Assembly (NCBI GenBank): GCA_963825445.1
Contig: CAWGTM010000012.1
Coordinates: forward strand, 62,001 to 126,000
Reading direction: 5' to 3'
Source of the DNA: Actinophytocola sp963825445
GTDB lineage: Bacteria; Actinomycetota; Actinomycetes; Mycobacteriales; Pseudonocardiaceae
DNA length: 64,000 nucleotides
Part shown: positions 8,937-18,269 of the stretch, piece by piece
Layout of the letters: each line of letters starts with the position of its first letter
Position numbering within the stretch: the first letter of the stretch is position 1
Notes under the pieces: model-generated
Told to the model about the DNA's origin: nothing
Databases searched by the model: none
What the model saw: the letters and a program-made list of their open reading frames with translations, nothing else
Translations under genes and position numbers: made by a program

Positions 8937-9038
8937 GCGCGAGAGCTTATGTCCGCGCGCAGCCCCGCCACCTGTACTTTTCCTGTACCCACATGCCAGC
9001 CCACCGGGACCGATCAAGTGACGGCATTCGGGTGACGG

Positions 9039-9054
9039 ACTGGTCTAGACCTTG
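9039..9054. promoter_or_regulatory. DasR-responsive element (dre) 1
   Basis: ACTGGTCTAGACCTTG contains TGGTCTAGACC, an almost perfect match to the palindromic dre core bound by the GntR regulator DasR in Streptomyces. Lies 66 nt before the chitinase start. DasR represses chitin and GlcNAc genes until glucosamine-6-phosphate accumulates (established in Streptomyces; inferred here). Confidence 0.8.
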
Positions 9055-9060
9055 ATTCAC

Positions 9061-9076
9061 TGTGGTCTAGACCACA
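9061..9076. promoter_or_regulatory. DasR-responsive element (dre) 2
   Basis: TGTGGTCTAGACCACA, a perfect 16-bp palindrome carrying the full dre core TGGTCTAGACCA, 22 bp (two helical turns) from the first site centre to centre. Tandem sites of this kind are the classical chitinase promoter direct repeats of streptomycetes. Confidence 0.85.
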
Positions 9077-9119
9077 TTGTGGTGACATCGAGAACCCCTG
9101 CTCTCCACGGAGGAGACGG

Positions 9120-11045
9120 ATGTCATCCAGAAGACGGCGCCTCGGCGCTCTCCTGCTCGCTCTCACCCTCGCGTTACTCGGCCTGACCGGCACCGCGCAG
9201 GCCGCCCCAACCCCCACTGCCACCTTCGCGAAAGTGTCCGACTGGGGATCCGGTTTCACCGGCCAGGTGGTGGTCCGGGCGGGTGACGCAGCCCTGTCCG
9301 GCTGGGCGGTCGAGTTCGACCTACCATCCGGCACCAGCATCGGGTCGGCCTGGGAAGCGGACCTGACCCGCACGGGCAACCACTACCGGTTCGTCAACAA
9401 GCACTACAACGGCTCGGTGCCGGCCGGGGGGACCACCGCGTTCGGCTTCAACGGCGCCGGGCCCGGCGCCCCGCTCAACTGCACGGTCAACGGCGTCTCC
9501 TGCGACGGCTCCCCCGGCACGCCCGACACCCAGGCACCGTCCGTGCCCGGTGGGCTGACCGCCGGCGATCCCACCAGCACCAGCGTGCCGCTCAGCTGGA
9601 CCGCGGCCTCGGACAACGTCGGCGTCGTCGGCTACGACGTGTTCTCCGGCACCACGCCGGTCGGCAGCACGGCGTCCACCTCGATCACCGTGGGCGGCCT
9701 GACGCCGAACACCAACTACACGTTCCGCGTCCGCGCCCGCGACCTGGCCGGCAACCTCTCCGCGCTCAGCGCCCCGGTGTCGGCCACCACCGACGAGCAG
9801 GGCGGCCCCGGCCCCGGCGGCAAGCGCAAGGTCGGCTACTTCACCCAGTGGGGCGTCTACGACCGCGGCTACCTGGTGAAGAACATGGACACCTCCGGCT
9901 CGGCCGCGAAGCTCACCCACATCAACTACGCGTTCGGCAACATCGACTCCACGGGCAAGTGCTTCCAGGCCAACCAACTCGGCCAGGGCGACGCGTGGGC
10001 CGACTACCAGCGCCGGTACACGGCCGACCAGACGGTGAACGGCCAGGCCGACGTCTACAACCAGCCGGTCGCCGGCAACCTCAACCAGCTCAAGCAGTTG
10101 AAGGCCAAATACCCGCACCTGCGCGTCCACATCTCCCTCGGGGGGTGGACCTGGTCGAAGTACTTCTCCAACGCCGCGCTCACGCCGGCGTCCCGGCAGG
10201 CACACGTGTCGTCCTGCCTCGACATGTGGATCAAGGGCAACCTGCCTTTGATCGGTGGCGAGCCGCAGGGCGGTCCCGGCTCGGCGGCCGGCATCTTCGA
10301 CGGTGTCGACCTCGACTGGGAGTGGCCGGGCAGCGAGGGCGAGGTCGGCAACGTCGTGCGCCCCGAGGACAAGCAGAACTTCACGGCATTGGTCGCCGAG
10401 TGGCGTCGCCAGCTCGACGCTTACGGTGCCACTTCCGGAAAGCACTACGAGTTGACGGCTTTCCTGCCGGCTGATCCCGACAAGGTGACGGCCGGTTTCG
10501 AGGTGTCACAGGTGTTCCAGCATCTCGACTTCGGCACGCTGCAGGGTTACGACCTGCATGGCGGCTGGGAGCCGGTGACCAACAACCAGTCCGCTCTTCG
10601 GTTGCCTGCTGGGGATCCTGGTCCGAAGCCGTACAGCATCGAGATCACTACCGCGGCGTGGACAAGTCGTGGTGCTCCCCCGGATCGACTCGTGCTCGGG
10701 GTTCCCTTCTACAGCAGGGGATGGACTGGTGTTCCGAACGTGAACAACGGGTTGCATCAGTCTGCTTCCGGGCCCGCGCCTGGTCGTTATGAGGCTGGGA
10801 TCAACGATTACAAGGACATCAAGCCGTTGCTGAACAGTGGGTACGTTCTGCATCGGGACACGCAGTCCGGGCATGCGTGGCTGTTCAACGGGTCCACGTT
10901 CTGGACGTATGACGATCCGACGGAGATCGCTCGTAAGACTGCCTGGATCACGGCGAATGGTCTTGGTGGGGCGATGATCTGGTCCATGGATGGTGATACG
11001 CCCAACGGTGAGTTGATGACCGCCGTGCATCAGGGCATCGGCTGA
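9120..11045 (+). CDS. Secreted chitinase, GH18 with CBM2 and fibronectin III
   Basis: 641 residues. Signal peptide (about 1-28, MSSRRRRLGALLLAL...AQA), carbohydrate-binding module family 2 (about 30-130, with SDWGSGFTGQ and NGVSCDG), a fibronectin-III linker (about 138-225) and a GH18 catalytic barrel (about 238-641). Catalytic D-x-x-D-x-D-x-E is visible as FDGVDLDWEWPG, with the substrate strand SLGGWTWS before it and MIWSMDGD at the end. Hydrolyses beta-1,4-GlcNAc chains of chitin outside the cell. Two dre sites and a GGAGGA ribosome site precede it; a strong terminator follows. Stand-alone transcription unit. Confidence 0.95.
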   Translation: MSSRRRRLGALLLALTLALLGLTGTAQAAPTPTATFAKVSDWGSGFTGQVVVRAGDAALSGWAVEFDLPSGTSIGSAWEADLTRTGNHYRFVNKHYNGSVPAGGTTAFGFNGAGPGAPLNCTVNGVSCDGSPGTPDTQAPSVPGGLTAGDPTSTSVPLSWTAASDNVGVVGYDVFSGTTPVGSTASTSITVGGLTPNTNYTFRVRARDLAGNLSALSAPVSATTDEQGGPGPGGKRKVGYFTQWGVYDRGYLVKNMDTSGSAAKLTHINYAFGNIDSTGKCFQANQLGQGDAWADYQRRYTADQTVNGQADVYNQPVAGNLNQLKQLKAKYPHLRVHISLGGWTWSKYFSNAALTPASRQAHVSSCLDMWIKGNLPLIGGEPQGGPGSAAGIFDGVDLDWEWPGSEGEVGNVVRPEDKQNFTALVAEWRRQLDAYGATSGKHYELTAFLPADPDKVTAGFEVSQVFQHLDFGTLQGYDLHGGWEPVTNNQSALRLPAGDPGPKPYSIEITTAAWTSRGAPPDRLVLGVPFYSRGWTGVPNVNNGLHQSASGPAPGRYEAGINDYKDIKPLLNSGYVLHRDTQSGHAWLFNGSTFWTYDDPTEIARKTAWITANGLGGAMIWSMDGDTPNGELMTAVHQGIG

Positions 11046-11051
11046 TTGGGT

Positions 11052-11083
11052 GGCTCCCAGCGGTGTGGGTGCCGCTGGGAGCC
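11052..11083 (+). terminator. Intrinsic terminator after the chitinase gene
   Basis: Perfect 12-bp stem GGCTCCCAGCGG / CCGCTGGGAGCC with an 8-nt loop and a TTCCTT tail, starting 6 nt after the chitinase stop codon. Confidence 0.85.
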
Positions 11084-11260
11084 TTCCTTGGCGGTCGACC
11101 ACCAGGCGCTGACGATCAACCCCGTGCCCAAGCTCGCCATGAACCGTTGCGGTGGCTCGCCGTGCCCGGGCCCCAACACACAGGTTGACCTCACTTCGAA
11201 GCCGTCGCTAGGTTGAGCGACGTTCTCCCGCGTCCGGGCCCTGCTCGACGAAGGACCTCT

Positions 11261-11665
11261 GTGACAGACCAGAAAGACCGGCACGCCCTGGGCCTGGAAG
11301 TGATGAAACGGCTGGCCGGCGGCGACCCCACGGCACTGCACGCCGAGATCACCTCCATGGACGACGTCGCACCGGACCTCAGCCGATTCGTGATCGAATT
11401 CGCGTTCGGCGAGGTGTACTCACGTCCGGGCCTCGACCCGCAGCGCCGCCACCTGGTCACCCTGACCAGCCTCATGACCCTCGGCGGCTGCGACACCCAG
11501 CTTCGCGTGCACCTCGGCATCGCACTGAACCTGGGCATCCCCCCGCACGAGATCGTCGAGACAGCGCTCCACGTCTCCGTCTACGCGGGGTTCGCACGCG
11601 GGGTCACCGCCATACGCATCATCCAGAGTGTCTTCCAGGAGCGGGGAATAACCAGTGTCGACTGA
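11261..11665 (+). CDS. Carboxymuconolactone decarboxylase (AhpD-fold) family protein
   Basis: 134 residues, one CMD domain. The family covers gamma-carboxymuconolactone decarboxylases and AhpD-like peroxidase adaptors. This copy has the helical RHLVTLTSLMTLGG region but only one cysteine (GGCDTQLRVH) rather than the CxxC of AhpD, so it fits the decarboxylase-type branch. GTG start has AAGGA 6 nt before it. Its last codons overlap the GTG of the following TPP-enzyme gene by 11 nt, implying a coupled two-step pathway. No other beta-ketoadipate gene is in the window, so the substrate is unknown. Confidence 0.85.
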   Translation: MTDQKDRHALGLEVMKRLAGGDPTALHAEITSMDDVAPDLSRFVIEFAFGEVYSRPGLDPQRRHLVTLTSLMTLGGCDTQLRVHLGIALNLGIPPHEIVETALHVSVYAGFARGVTAIRIIQSVFQERGITSVD

Positions 11666-13334
11666 GAACGTCGCGCACTCGATCTTCCGCGTACTGGAGG
11701 AATCGGGCGACGGCCACGTGTTCGCGGTGCCCGGCGGCGCGGTCACTCCCCTGCTGTACGCGGCCGGCCAGCGCGGCCGCCACCACACGATCGTCGCCAA
11801 GCAGGAGACCGGCGCGGCGTTCATGGCCATGGGTTACGCGCAGGCGGGCCGCCGGCTGGGCGTGGTCGCCGTGACCGCCGGGCCGGGCGCGACCAACGCG
11901 GTCACCGGCATCGCCGCCGCGTTGCACGACAACGTGCCGGTGCTGCTGCTGTCCGGGCAGGTCGCCACCGACACCTACGGCCGGGGCGCGTTCCAGGATT
12001 CCAGCCGGCCGGGACCGCTGGACGTGGTCGGCATCTTCTCCCACGTCACCAAGCAGTCGGTGGTGCTCACCGACGCCGGGCAGGCGGCCGCCGTCACCCG
12101 CAACGTGGTGGACGCGGCCACCAGGGGACGGCCGGGGCCGGTGCACCTGAGCGTGCCGGCGAACCTGGCGATCGCGCCGGTGCCGGTCACCGAGGTGCGC
12201 ACGACCGGCACCGTGCGGCACGCGGCTCGCGCGGTCGACGAACGCACCGTCCTGGCCATCGCGAACGTGCTCGCCGGCGCCCGCCGGCCCGTGATCCTCG
12301 CCGGCCACGGGGTGCAGGTGGCCGGCGCGTGGGAAGGGCTGCGCGCGGTCGCGGAGCGGTTCCGCGTCCCGGTGGCCACCACGCCCAAGGGCAAGGGCGC
12401 GTTCCCCGAGGACCACCCGCTGGCCATGGGCGTGTTCGGATTCGGCGGCGGCACGCTCGCCGAGACCCACCTGCTCGGCGAGAAGGTCGACGTGCTGCTG
12501 GTCGTCGGCTCCAGCCTCGGCGAGTTCCAGACCCACAGCTACCACCCGGGGCTCGCCGCGAACCGCACGGTGATCCACATCGACGTCGACGAGCGGATGA
12601 TCGGCCGCAACTACCCGGTGGACATCGGCGTGGTGGCCGACGCAGCCACCGTTCTCGACGCGTTGGCCGCGGCACCGATGGAGATCGACATCAACCGGGA
12701 TCCGCTCCCGGCCGCCGAGGTCGTGGTGGACGAGCCCGCGCAACTGACCGCCACGGGAGCGGTCGCCGAGCTGAGCACCGCCATCTCCGACGACACGCTG
12801 CTGTTCGTCGACATCGGCAACTGCATGAACTGGGCGAGCCACCGCCACGTGGTGCGTGAACCCGGCACTTACTTCGTGGGCCTCGGGCTCGGTTCCATGG
12901 GTTACGCGGGCCCGGCGTCGATCGGCGCGAAGCTCGCCGAGCCGGACCGCCCGGTGGTGGCGCTGCTCGGCGACGGCGCGTTCGCCATGACCGGCATGGA
13001 GATCCACACGGCGGTCGAGTACGACATCCCGGTCGTGTGGGTGGTGCTCAACAACAGCGGGCACGGCATGGTGCACACGGGCGACCTGATGGTGTTCGGC
13101 GACTCGAAACCGTGGAACCTGTTCGACAAGCGGATCGACGTCGCCGCGGTCGCCGCCGGGCTCGGCGCGCACACCCACACGGTCGACACGCTCGACGGCC
13201 TGCGTGCCGCCCTGGACACCGCGCTCGCCGCGGGCGTGCCGACGGTGATCGACGTGCGGGTGGACGCCGACGAGATCCCGGAGGTCGTCCGCCAGCGCGC
13301 GAACGACCTGTTCCGCCGCTTCGACCAGAGTTGA
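11655..13334 (+). CDS. Thiamine-pyrophosphate enzyme, acetolactate synthase-like
   Basis: 559 residues in the usual three domains of TPP decarboxylase/carboligases: N-terminal PYR domain with the catalytic glutamate in AKQETGAAFMAMG (Glu51), central domain, and C-terminal PP domain with the TPP motif GDGAFAMTG...VVLNNSG. The family covers acetolactate synthase, benzoylformate decarboxylase and related enzymes; context is not branched-chain synthesis (no small subunit, no ilvC), so a catabolic or specialised carboligase is more likely. Overlaps the CMD-like gene upstream and is followed after 34 nt by an exported amidohydrolase. Confidence 0.85.
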   Translation: MSTENVAHSIFRVLEESGDGHVFAVPGGAVTPLLYAAGQRGRHHTIVAKQETGAAFMAMGYAQAGRRLGVVAVTAGPGATNAVTGIAAALHDNVPVLLLSGQVATDTYGRGAFQDSSRPGPLDVVGIFSHVTKQSVVLTDAGQAAAVTRNVVDAATRGRPGPVHLSVPANLAIAPVPVTEVRTTGTVRHAARAVDERTVLAIANVLAGARRPVILAGHGVQVAGAWEGLRAVAERFRVPVATTPKGKGAFPEDHPLAMGVFGFGGGTLAETHLLGEKVDVLLVVGSSLGEFQTHSYHPGLAANRTVIHIDVDERMIGRNYPVDIGVVADAATVLDALAAAPMEIDINRDPLPAAEVVVDEPAQLTATGAVAELSTAISDDTLLFVDIGNCMNWASHRHVVREPGTYFVGLGLGSMGYAGPASIGAKLAEPDRPVVALLGDGAFAMTGMEIHTAVEYDIPVVWVVLNNSGHGMVHTGDLMVFGDSKPWNLFDKRIDVAAVAAGLGAHTHTVDTLDGLRAALDTALAAGVPTVIDVRVDADEIPEVVRQRANDLFRRFDQS

Positions 13335-13368
13335 CCTTCTCGTAGCGTCAACCAGGAAGCTCCCGTAC

Positions 13369-14841
13369 ATGAACAGACGGGACTTCCTCAGCTGGGCCGC
13401 CCGCTGCGGTGTCGGGCTGGCCGCCGTGGCCTCGGCGCTGCCCGCCACGGCCGACCCCATCGACGTCACGGTGCTGCGCCGCGTCACGGTGATCGACGGG
13501 ACGGGCTCGCGTCCCCGTCGCAACGCGTCCGTGTTGATCGCCGGCGAGCGGATCGTGGCGGTCGGCGGGCCCGACCTGCCGGTGCCGCCCCACGCGCGGG
13601 TGCTCGACCGGCCGGGCCGGTACGTGATCCCCGGGCTGTGGGACATGCACGTCCACGGCGCGGCGCTGGAGACCATCGTGCCGGCGTTGTGCCTGGTGAA
13701 CGGTGTGACCGGGATCAGGGAGATGTGGGGTTTCGCGCCGTCGTCCTACGACCTGCGGGACCGGGTCGCGCGGGGTGCGGTGCTGGGGCCGCGCATGGTG
13801 GTGGCGAGTTCCATCATCGACGGGCCGAACTCCGTGCTGTTCGCGAGTGTCCAGGTGCGCACGGAGGCCGAGGCACGCGCGGCCGTGCGGGAGGCGGCGG
13901 CCGTGGGCGCGGACTTCGTGAAGGTGTACCCGTTCCTGGACCGCACGTTGCTGACGGCGATCGCGGAAGAGTCGCGTGCGGTGGGACTGCCGTTCGCCGG
14001 GCACGCGAGCGACCGGATGTCGGTGGCCGAGGCGAGCGACCTCGGGCAGCGCACGTTCGAGCACCTGTACGGGATGACGCTCGCCGTGTCCGCGCGGGAA
14101 CAGGAGTTCCGTCGCCGGATCGACGCGCTGCCGTTGGACCCGGCCGACCCGTTCGCCTGGTTCGCCGCGGTGCGGGAGTTCGAGCGGCAGGCCACGTTCA
14201 GCCAGTCGCCCGCCAAGGTCGCCGCGTTGGCGAAACGGTTGCGGCGCAACGGGAGCTGGCAGTCGCCGACGCTCGTGACCATGCGGGTGTTCTCCTCACC
14301 GGCCGACACGTACGCGGGCGACGAGCGGATGAAGTACCTGCCGAAGTTCTACGAGAGCTTCTGGGCGGAGTCGATCAGGAAGTTCGCGCCGGTGACACCG
14401 GAGCAGATCGTCGCGCAGCGGAAGTACTTCGCCGCGCGGCTGCGGTTGACCGGCGAGCTGCACGGCCACGGCGTGGGGTTCCTGCTCGGCACCGACGCCG
14501 GGAATCCGTACACCTTCCCGGGATTCTCACTGCACGAGGAACTGGAGCTGCTCGTGGAGGCCGGACTGTCCCCGCTGGCCGCCCTCCAGGCCGGTACCCG
14601 GGATGCCGCGAGGTTCCTCGGCATCCGCGACGGCGGCACCGTCCAACCGGGACGGACGGCGGACCTGGTGGTCCTGGACGCGGATCCGTTGCGGGACATC
14701 AGGAACACCACCCGCATCGACACCGTGATCACGCGCGGCCGGGTACTGACGAAGCCCGACCGCGAGCGCATGCTGGCGGAGGTGGAACGCGCGGCCGCGG
14801 AGACCCCCGACCCACCGCAGGAGCCGCGAACCTGCTGCTGA
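13369..14841 (+). CDS. Tat-exported amidohydrolase (imidazolonepropionase-like)
   Basis: 490 residues. N-terminal twin-arginine signal NRRDFLS followed by a hydrophobic stretch and cleavage near ALPATA-DP predicts folded export, which suits a metalloenzyme loaded in the cytoplasm. Amidohydrolase metal ligands are visible: DMHVHGAA (HxH), KVYPFLD (lysine position), GHASD, HLYG and GTDAGNPY. The family hydrolyses cyclic amides, dipeptides or lactone-like substrates. Same direction as the TPP enzyme gene; a short inverted repeat (GTTGAC...GTCAAC, 13330-13352) lies between them. Substrate unknown. Confidence 0.85.
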   Translation: MNRRDFLSWAARCGVGLAAVASALPATADPIDVTVLRRVTVIDGTGSRPRRNASVLIAGERIVAVGGPDLPVPPHARVLDRPGRYVIPGLWDMHVHGAALETIVPALCLVNGVTGIREMWGFAPSSYDLRDRVARGAVLGPRMVVASSIIDGPNSVLFASVQVRTEAEARAAVREAAAVGADFVKVYPFLDRTLLTAIAEESRAVGLPFAGHASDRMSVAEASDLGQRTFEHLYGMTLAVSAREQEFRRRIDALPLDPADPFAWFAAVREFERQATFSQSPAKVAALAKRLRRNGSWQSPTLVTMRVFSSPADTYAGDERMKYLPKFYESFWAESIRKFAPVTPEQIVAQRKYFAARLRLTGELHGHGVGFLLGTDAGNPYTFPGFSLHEELELLVEAGLSPLAALQAGTRDAARFLGIRDGGTVQPGRTADLVVLDADPLRDIRNTTRIDTVITRGRVLTKPDRERMLAEVERAAAETPDPPQEPRTCC

Positions 14842-14850
14842 GGCCCCTGG

Positions 14851-16566
14851 CTACGAGCGGGAGTGCCCGGTCGTGGCGAGTGCCCAGAAGGTGGCGTAGC
14901 GGCCGCCGCGGCGGAGCAGCTCGTCGTGGTCACCTTCCTCCGCGATGCGGCCGCCGTCCAGGAAGACGACCCGGTCGGCGCGTTGGACGGTGCGCATCCG
15001 GTGCGCCACCATCACCACCGTCCGGCCGGTCATCAGGCGTTCCACGCCCTCGTGGACGGCTGCCTCGTTCACCGGGTCCAGCGCGGAGGTCACCTCGTCC
15101 AGCAGCACCACCGGTGCGTCCTTCAGCAGCGCCCGGGCGATCGAGACCCGTTGGCGTTCACCACCCGACAGGCGCGCGCCGCCCTCGCCGACGTTCGTCG
15201 CCCAGCCGGCCGGCAGTCGCTCGATCACCTCGTCCAACTGCGCGGCGGTCGCCGCCGCCCGCACGTCGGCGTCGGGCGCGTCGGGGCGGCCCAGCCGCAC
15301 GTTCTCCTCGATCGTGCCGTCGAACAGGTAGACGTCCTGGAAGACGATCGCCATGCGAGCCATCAGCACCTCGGGGTCGATCGCGCGCACGTCGACGCCA
15401 CCCATGCGGACCGCGCCCGCGTCCACGTCGTAGAACCGGGCCACCAACTGCAGCAGGGTGCTCTTGCCCGCACCGGACGGGCCGACCACGGCGAGGCGCT
15501 GTCCCTCCGGAATGGACAGTGAGACGTCGTCGAAGACCGTGCGGTCGCCGTGGCGGAAGGTGACCGACTCGAACTCCAGGTCATGACGCACCGGCGTGAT
15601 CGGTTCAGCGGGTTCGGGCAGCGGTTCGGTACGCAGCACGGTCTCGAGGCGCACGAGTTCGGCACGCGCGCCCCGGAGTTTGCCGCCGATGTCCGAAAGG
15701 GACAGCAGCGGATCGGCGCACCGGGCGGCCAGCACGAGGATCGTCAGCACCTCGGCCACCCCGACGTTGCCACCGAGCGCGAGGAAGGCACCCAGTACCA
15801 ACACGACGGTGAACATCGCCTGCACGGTGAGCGTCAGGCCCACCGCGCCGGGCAGCGCCGAGCGCACCGTTCGACGGGAGGTGCGTTCGACCTCCCGCAG
15901 CGAGTCGTCGAGCAGGGCGAAGCGTTCGCCGGTCCGACCGCCGGCCCGCAGCACCGGCTGGGCCTGGAGGAACTCGATGACGCGTGCGGTGGCCTCGTTG
16001 TCGCGTTCGTGGCGCTCGGCGTCGACGGCGGCCGTCGACCGCGCGGTCCGGACCTGGATCACCGCCACCACGGGCGCGGCGACCAGCGCGGCGAGCCCCA
16101 GCTGCCAGTTGAACGCGAGCATCACCACCACGATCGTCAGCGGTGTCACGAGCGCGGAGATGAAAGGCGCCAACAGGTGCGCGGCCACACCCATGGCCGC
16201 CAGGAGACCGCGACTGGCCAGCACGGACACCTCCCCCACCCGCCCCGAGGAGTACCAGCCGACGGGCAACCGGGCGAGGTGGTCGCCGAGCCGGTGGTAC
16301 ATGCCACGCAACATCGTGGTGCCGACCCGCATGCCGGACAGATCGCTGCGGTAACGCAACACCGCGTAGACCGCGACCGCCGCGCCGAACGCGATCAGCC
16401 AGGGCCGCGCGTCGCCGGGCGTGGCGCCGAACAGGGCCCGCAGCACGGGAACCAGCAGCGCGTAGAGCAGTCCCTCGACGATCGCGGTGATCGTCATCAG
16501 CGCCACGGTCCGGCGCATCGACCGGGCGTACTCGGGGCCGAGCACGCGCAGCAGTATCGCGATCAT
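14851..16566 (-). CDS. ABC transporter, fused permease-ATPase (partner B)
   Basis: 571 residues: six-helix transmembrane domain (about 15-300) and an ATPase domain with Walker A GPSGAGKST, signature LSGGERQR, Walker B VVLLDE and a switch histidine in MVAHRM. ATG overlaps the stop of the upstream ABC gene as ATGA, so the two form a heterodimer. The GWYSSGRVGEVSVLASRG loop and pairing resemble the IrtAB-like siderophore/lipid transporters of actinomycetes, but no siderophore genes are nearby, so direction and cargo are open. Confidence 0.9.
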   Translation of the reverse strand: MIAILLRVLGPEYARSMRRTVALMTITAIVEGLLYALLVPVLRALFGATPGDARPWLIAFGAAVAVYAVLRYRSDLSGMRVGTTMLRGMYHRLGDHLARLPVGWYSSGRVGEVSVLASRGLLAAMGVAAHLLAPFISALVTPLTIVVVMLAFNWQLGLAALVAAPVVAVIQVRTARSTAAVDAERHERDNEATARVIEFLQAQPVLRAGGRTGERFALLDDSLREVERTSRRTVRSALPGAVGLTLTVQAMFTVVLVLGAFLALGGNVGVAEVLTILVLAARCADPLLSLSDIGGKLRGARAELVRLETVLRTEPLPEPAEPITPVRHDLEFESVTFRHGDRTVFDDVSLSIPEGQRLAVVGPSGAGKSTLLQLVARFYDVDAGAVRMGGVDVRAIDPEVLMARMAIVFQDVYLFDGTIEENVRLGRPDAPDADVRAAATAAQLDEVIERLPAGWATNVGEGGARLSGGERQRVSIARALLKDAPVVLLDEVTSALDPVNEAAVHEGVERLMTGRTVVMVAHRMRTVQRADRVVFLDGGRIAEEGDHDELLRRGGRYATFWALATTGHSRS

Positions 16567-18269
16567 GACAGTGCCGATCGGTGGAAGGCGGCGAACTTTC
16601 CGTTCCGGGCCAACAGTTCCGCGGGGGTGCCGCGTTCGACGATCTCCCCGTTCTCCAGCAGGACCACGAGATCGGCGTCGGTGACCGTCTCGAGGCGGTG
16701 GGCGATGACCAGGATGGTCCGGTCGCCCACCAGGGCCTGGCGCACCGCCTGCTCGGTCCGCGGGTCGGCGAAGGCGGTCGCCTCGTCGAGCACGAGCACG
16801 GGTGTGTCGGCGAGCAGCGCGCGGGCCAGGGAGATCCGCTGAGCCTCGCCGCCCGACAGCTTCACGTCCTCGCCGAGGACGGTGTCGTACCCGCGCGGCA
16901 GCTCGAGAATCCGGTCGTGGATGTTCGCCAGCCGGGCGGCGCGCACCACGTCGTCGTGGTCGGCGCGCGGGACCGCCAGCGCGATGTTGTCCGCCACCGA
17001 AGCACGCAACAGAGCGGTGTCCTGGAACACGAACGACACCAGCCGATACAGGTCCCGACTGTCCACCTCGCGCAGGTCGACGCCACCCAGGACGACCGAA
17101 CCGTGCGTCGGGTCGAAGAAGCGTGGCAGCAACTGGACCACAGTGGACTTCCCGCTCCCCGATGGTCCGACGAGCGCGGTGACCGTGCCCTGCTCGAGGG
17201 TCAGGTCGATGCCGCGCAGCACCTCGTGGTCGTCCTCGTGATCGTCTCCGTAGCCGAACCGGACGTCCCGCAGTTCCACCCGATGACCGAGCGGTTCTCT
17301 CGGCTGCGAAGGCTCAGGCAGTGACCGCACGTCGAGGACGTCGCGGATCCGGCCGACCGCGCGGCCGGCGGCCCGCAGGTCGTCGAAGCCGTGACCGAGG
17401 GCGGCCACCGGTGCGGTCAGACCGAGGCCCAGCAACAGGAACGGCAGCAGGTCGGCCGGAGCCATCGCCCCGGCGGTGACCATCGACGCGCCACCGATCA
17501 GCACGACCAGCAGCACGAACGGTGGCGACAGCGCCAACTGCATGCCGGCCGCGACCGCGGACATGCCGCGCACCCACCGGGTGAACGTGTGCACGAAGTC
17601 GTCGGTGGCCGTGCGGAATCGACGGTGCGCGCGCCCCGAGCCGCCGAACGTCTTCACCACCGCGATGCCCCGCACGAACTCGACCACCGAGTTCGCGATC
17701 CGTCCCATGGCCGCGTCGAACTCCTCCTGCTCGCGCAGCCGGCTCGGCAGCATCAGCAGGGGCACCAGCGCGATGGCCAGCGCCACGGGGATCAGCGTGA
17801 TCACCGTGAGCCGCCAGTCGACCGTGAACAGGTAGACGAGCGACACCAGCGGCACCACGAACGCCGAGACCAGCTCGCCGGGGGTGTGGGCGATGAACGG
17901 GTGCACGGCACTGACGTCCTCGCCGACCACTTTGGACAGCTCGCCGGTGCGGCGCCGGGAGAACCAGCCGATCGGCACGCGACCCAGACCGGCGGCCAGT
18001 CGCCGGCGGAACGCCAGCTGCACCTTGCCGTCGAGCAGGTGCCCGAGCCCGGTGGACGCGGCCGTGCACACCAGCCGGACGAACAGCCCGGCCGCGCCCA
18101 CCAGCACCACGAACCAGACGTGGCCGGAGTCGGCCGGGCCGGGCGCCAACAGCGTGCGACCCAGTTCCACGACCGCGAGCAGCGGCGCCAACCCCGCGAC
18201 GGCGCCGATGACCTGCAGTACCGCGACGGCCGCGAAGCTCCCGAGGTACGGGCGGAGCAGCTCTCTCAT
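16563..18269 (-). CDS. ABC transporter, fused permease-ATPase (partner A)
   Basis: 568 residues, same architecture as its partner: transmembrane domain then ATPase with Walker A GPSGSGKST, signature LSGGEAQR, Walker B VLVLDEAT and IAHRLE. The GWFSRRRTGELSKVVGEDV loop followed by VHPFIAHTPGELVSAF resembles IrtB-type sequences. ATG overlaps the stop of the esterase gene (ATGA), giving a coupled three-gene unit: esterase, ABC-A, ABC-B. A fused 877-residue reading of this frame is an artefact of antisense-like open sequence upstream. Confidence 0.9.
   Translation of the reverse strand: MRELLRPYLGSFAAVAVLQVIGAVAGLAPLLAVVELGRTLLAPGPADSGHVWFVVLVGAAGLFVRLVCTAASTGLGHLLDGKVQLAFRRRLAAGLGRVPIGWFSRRRTGELSKVVGEDVSAVHPFIAHTPGELVSAFVVPLVSLVYLFTVDWRLTVITLIPVALAIALVPLLMLPSRLREQEEFDAAMGRIANSVVEFVRGIAVVKTFGGSGRAHRRFRTATDDFVHTFTRWVRGMSAVAAGMQLALSPPFVLLVVLIGGASMVTAGAMAPADLLPFLLLGLGLTAPVAALGHGFDDLRAAGRAVGRIRDVLDVRSLPEPSQPREPLGHRVELRDVRFGYGDDHEDDHEVLRGIDLTLEQGTVTALVGPSGSGKSTVVQLLPRFFDPTHGSVVLGGVDLREVDSRDLYRLVSFVFQDTALLRASVADNIALAVPRADHDDVVRAARLANIHDRILELPRGYDTVLGEDVKLSGGEAQRISLARALLADTPVLVLDEATAFADPRTEQAVRQALVGDRTILVIAHRLETVTDADLVVLLENGEIVERGTPAELLARNGKFAAFHRSALS

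Noticed and set aside
9061..9076. General CCACAGTGG-like palindromes seen at several places (for example 30,730 and 50,058)
   Set aside because: They fall inside coding regions as common Ser/Thr-Val codon strings and show no promoter context; only the dre sites are supported.
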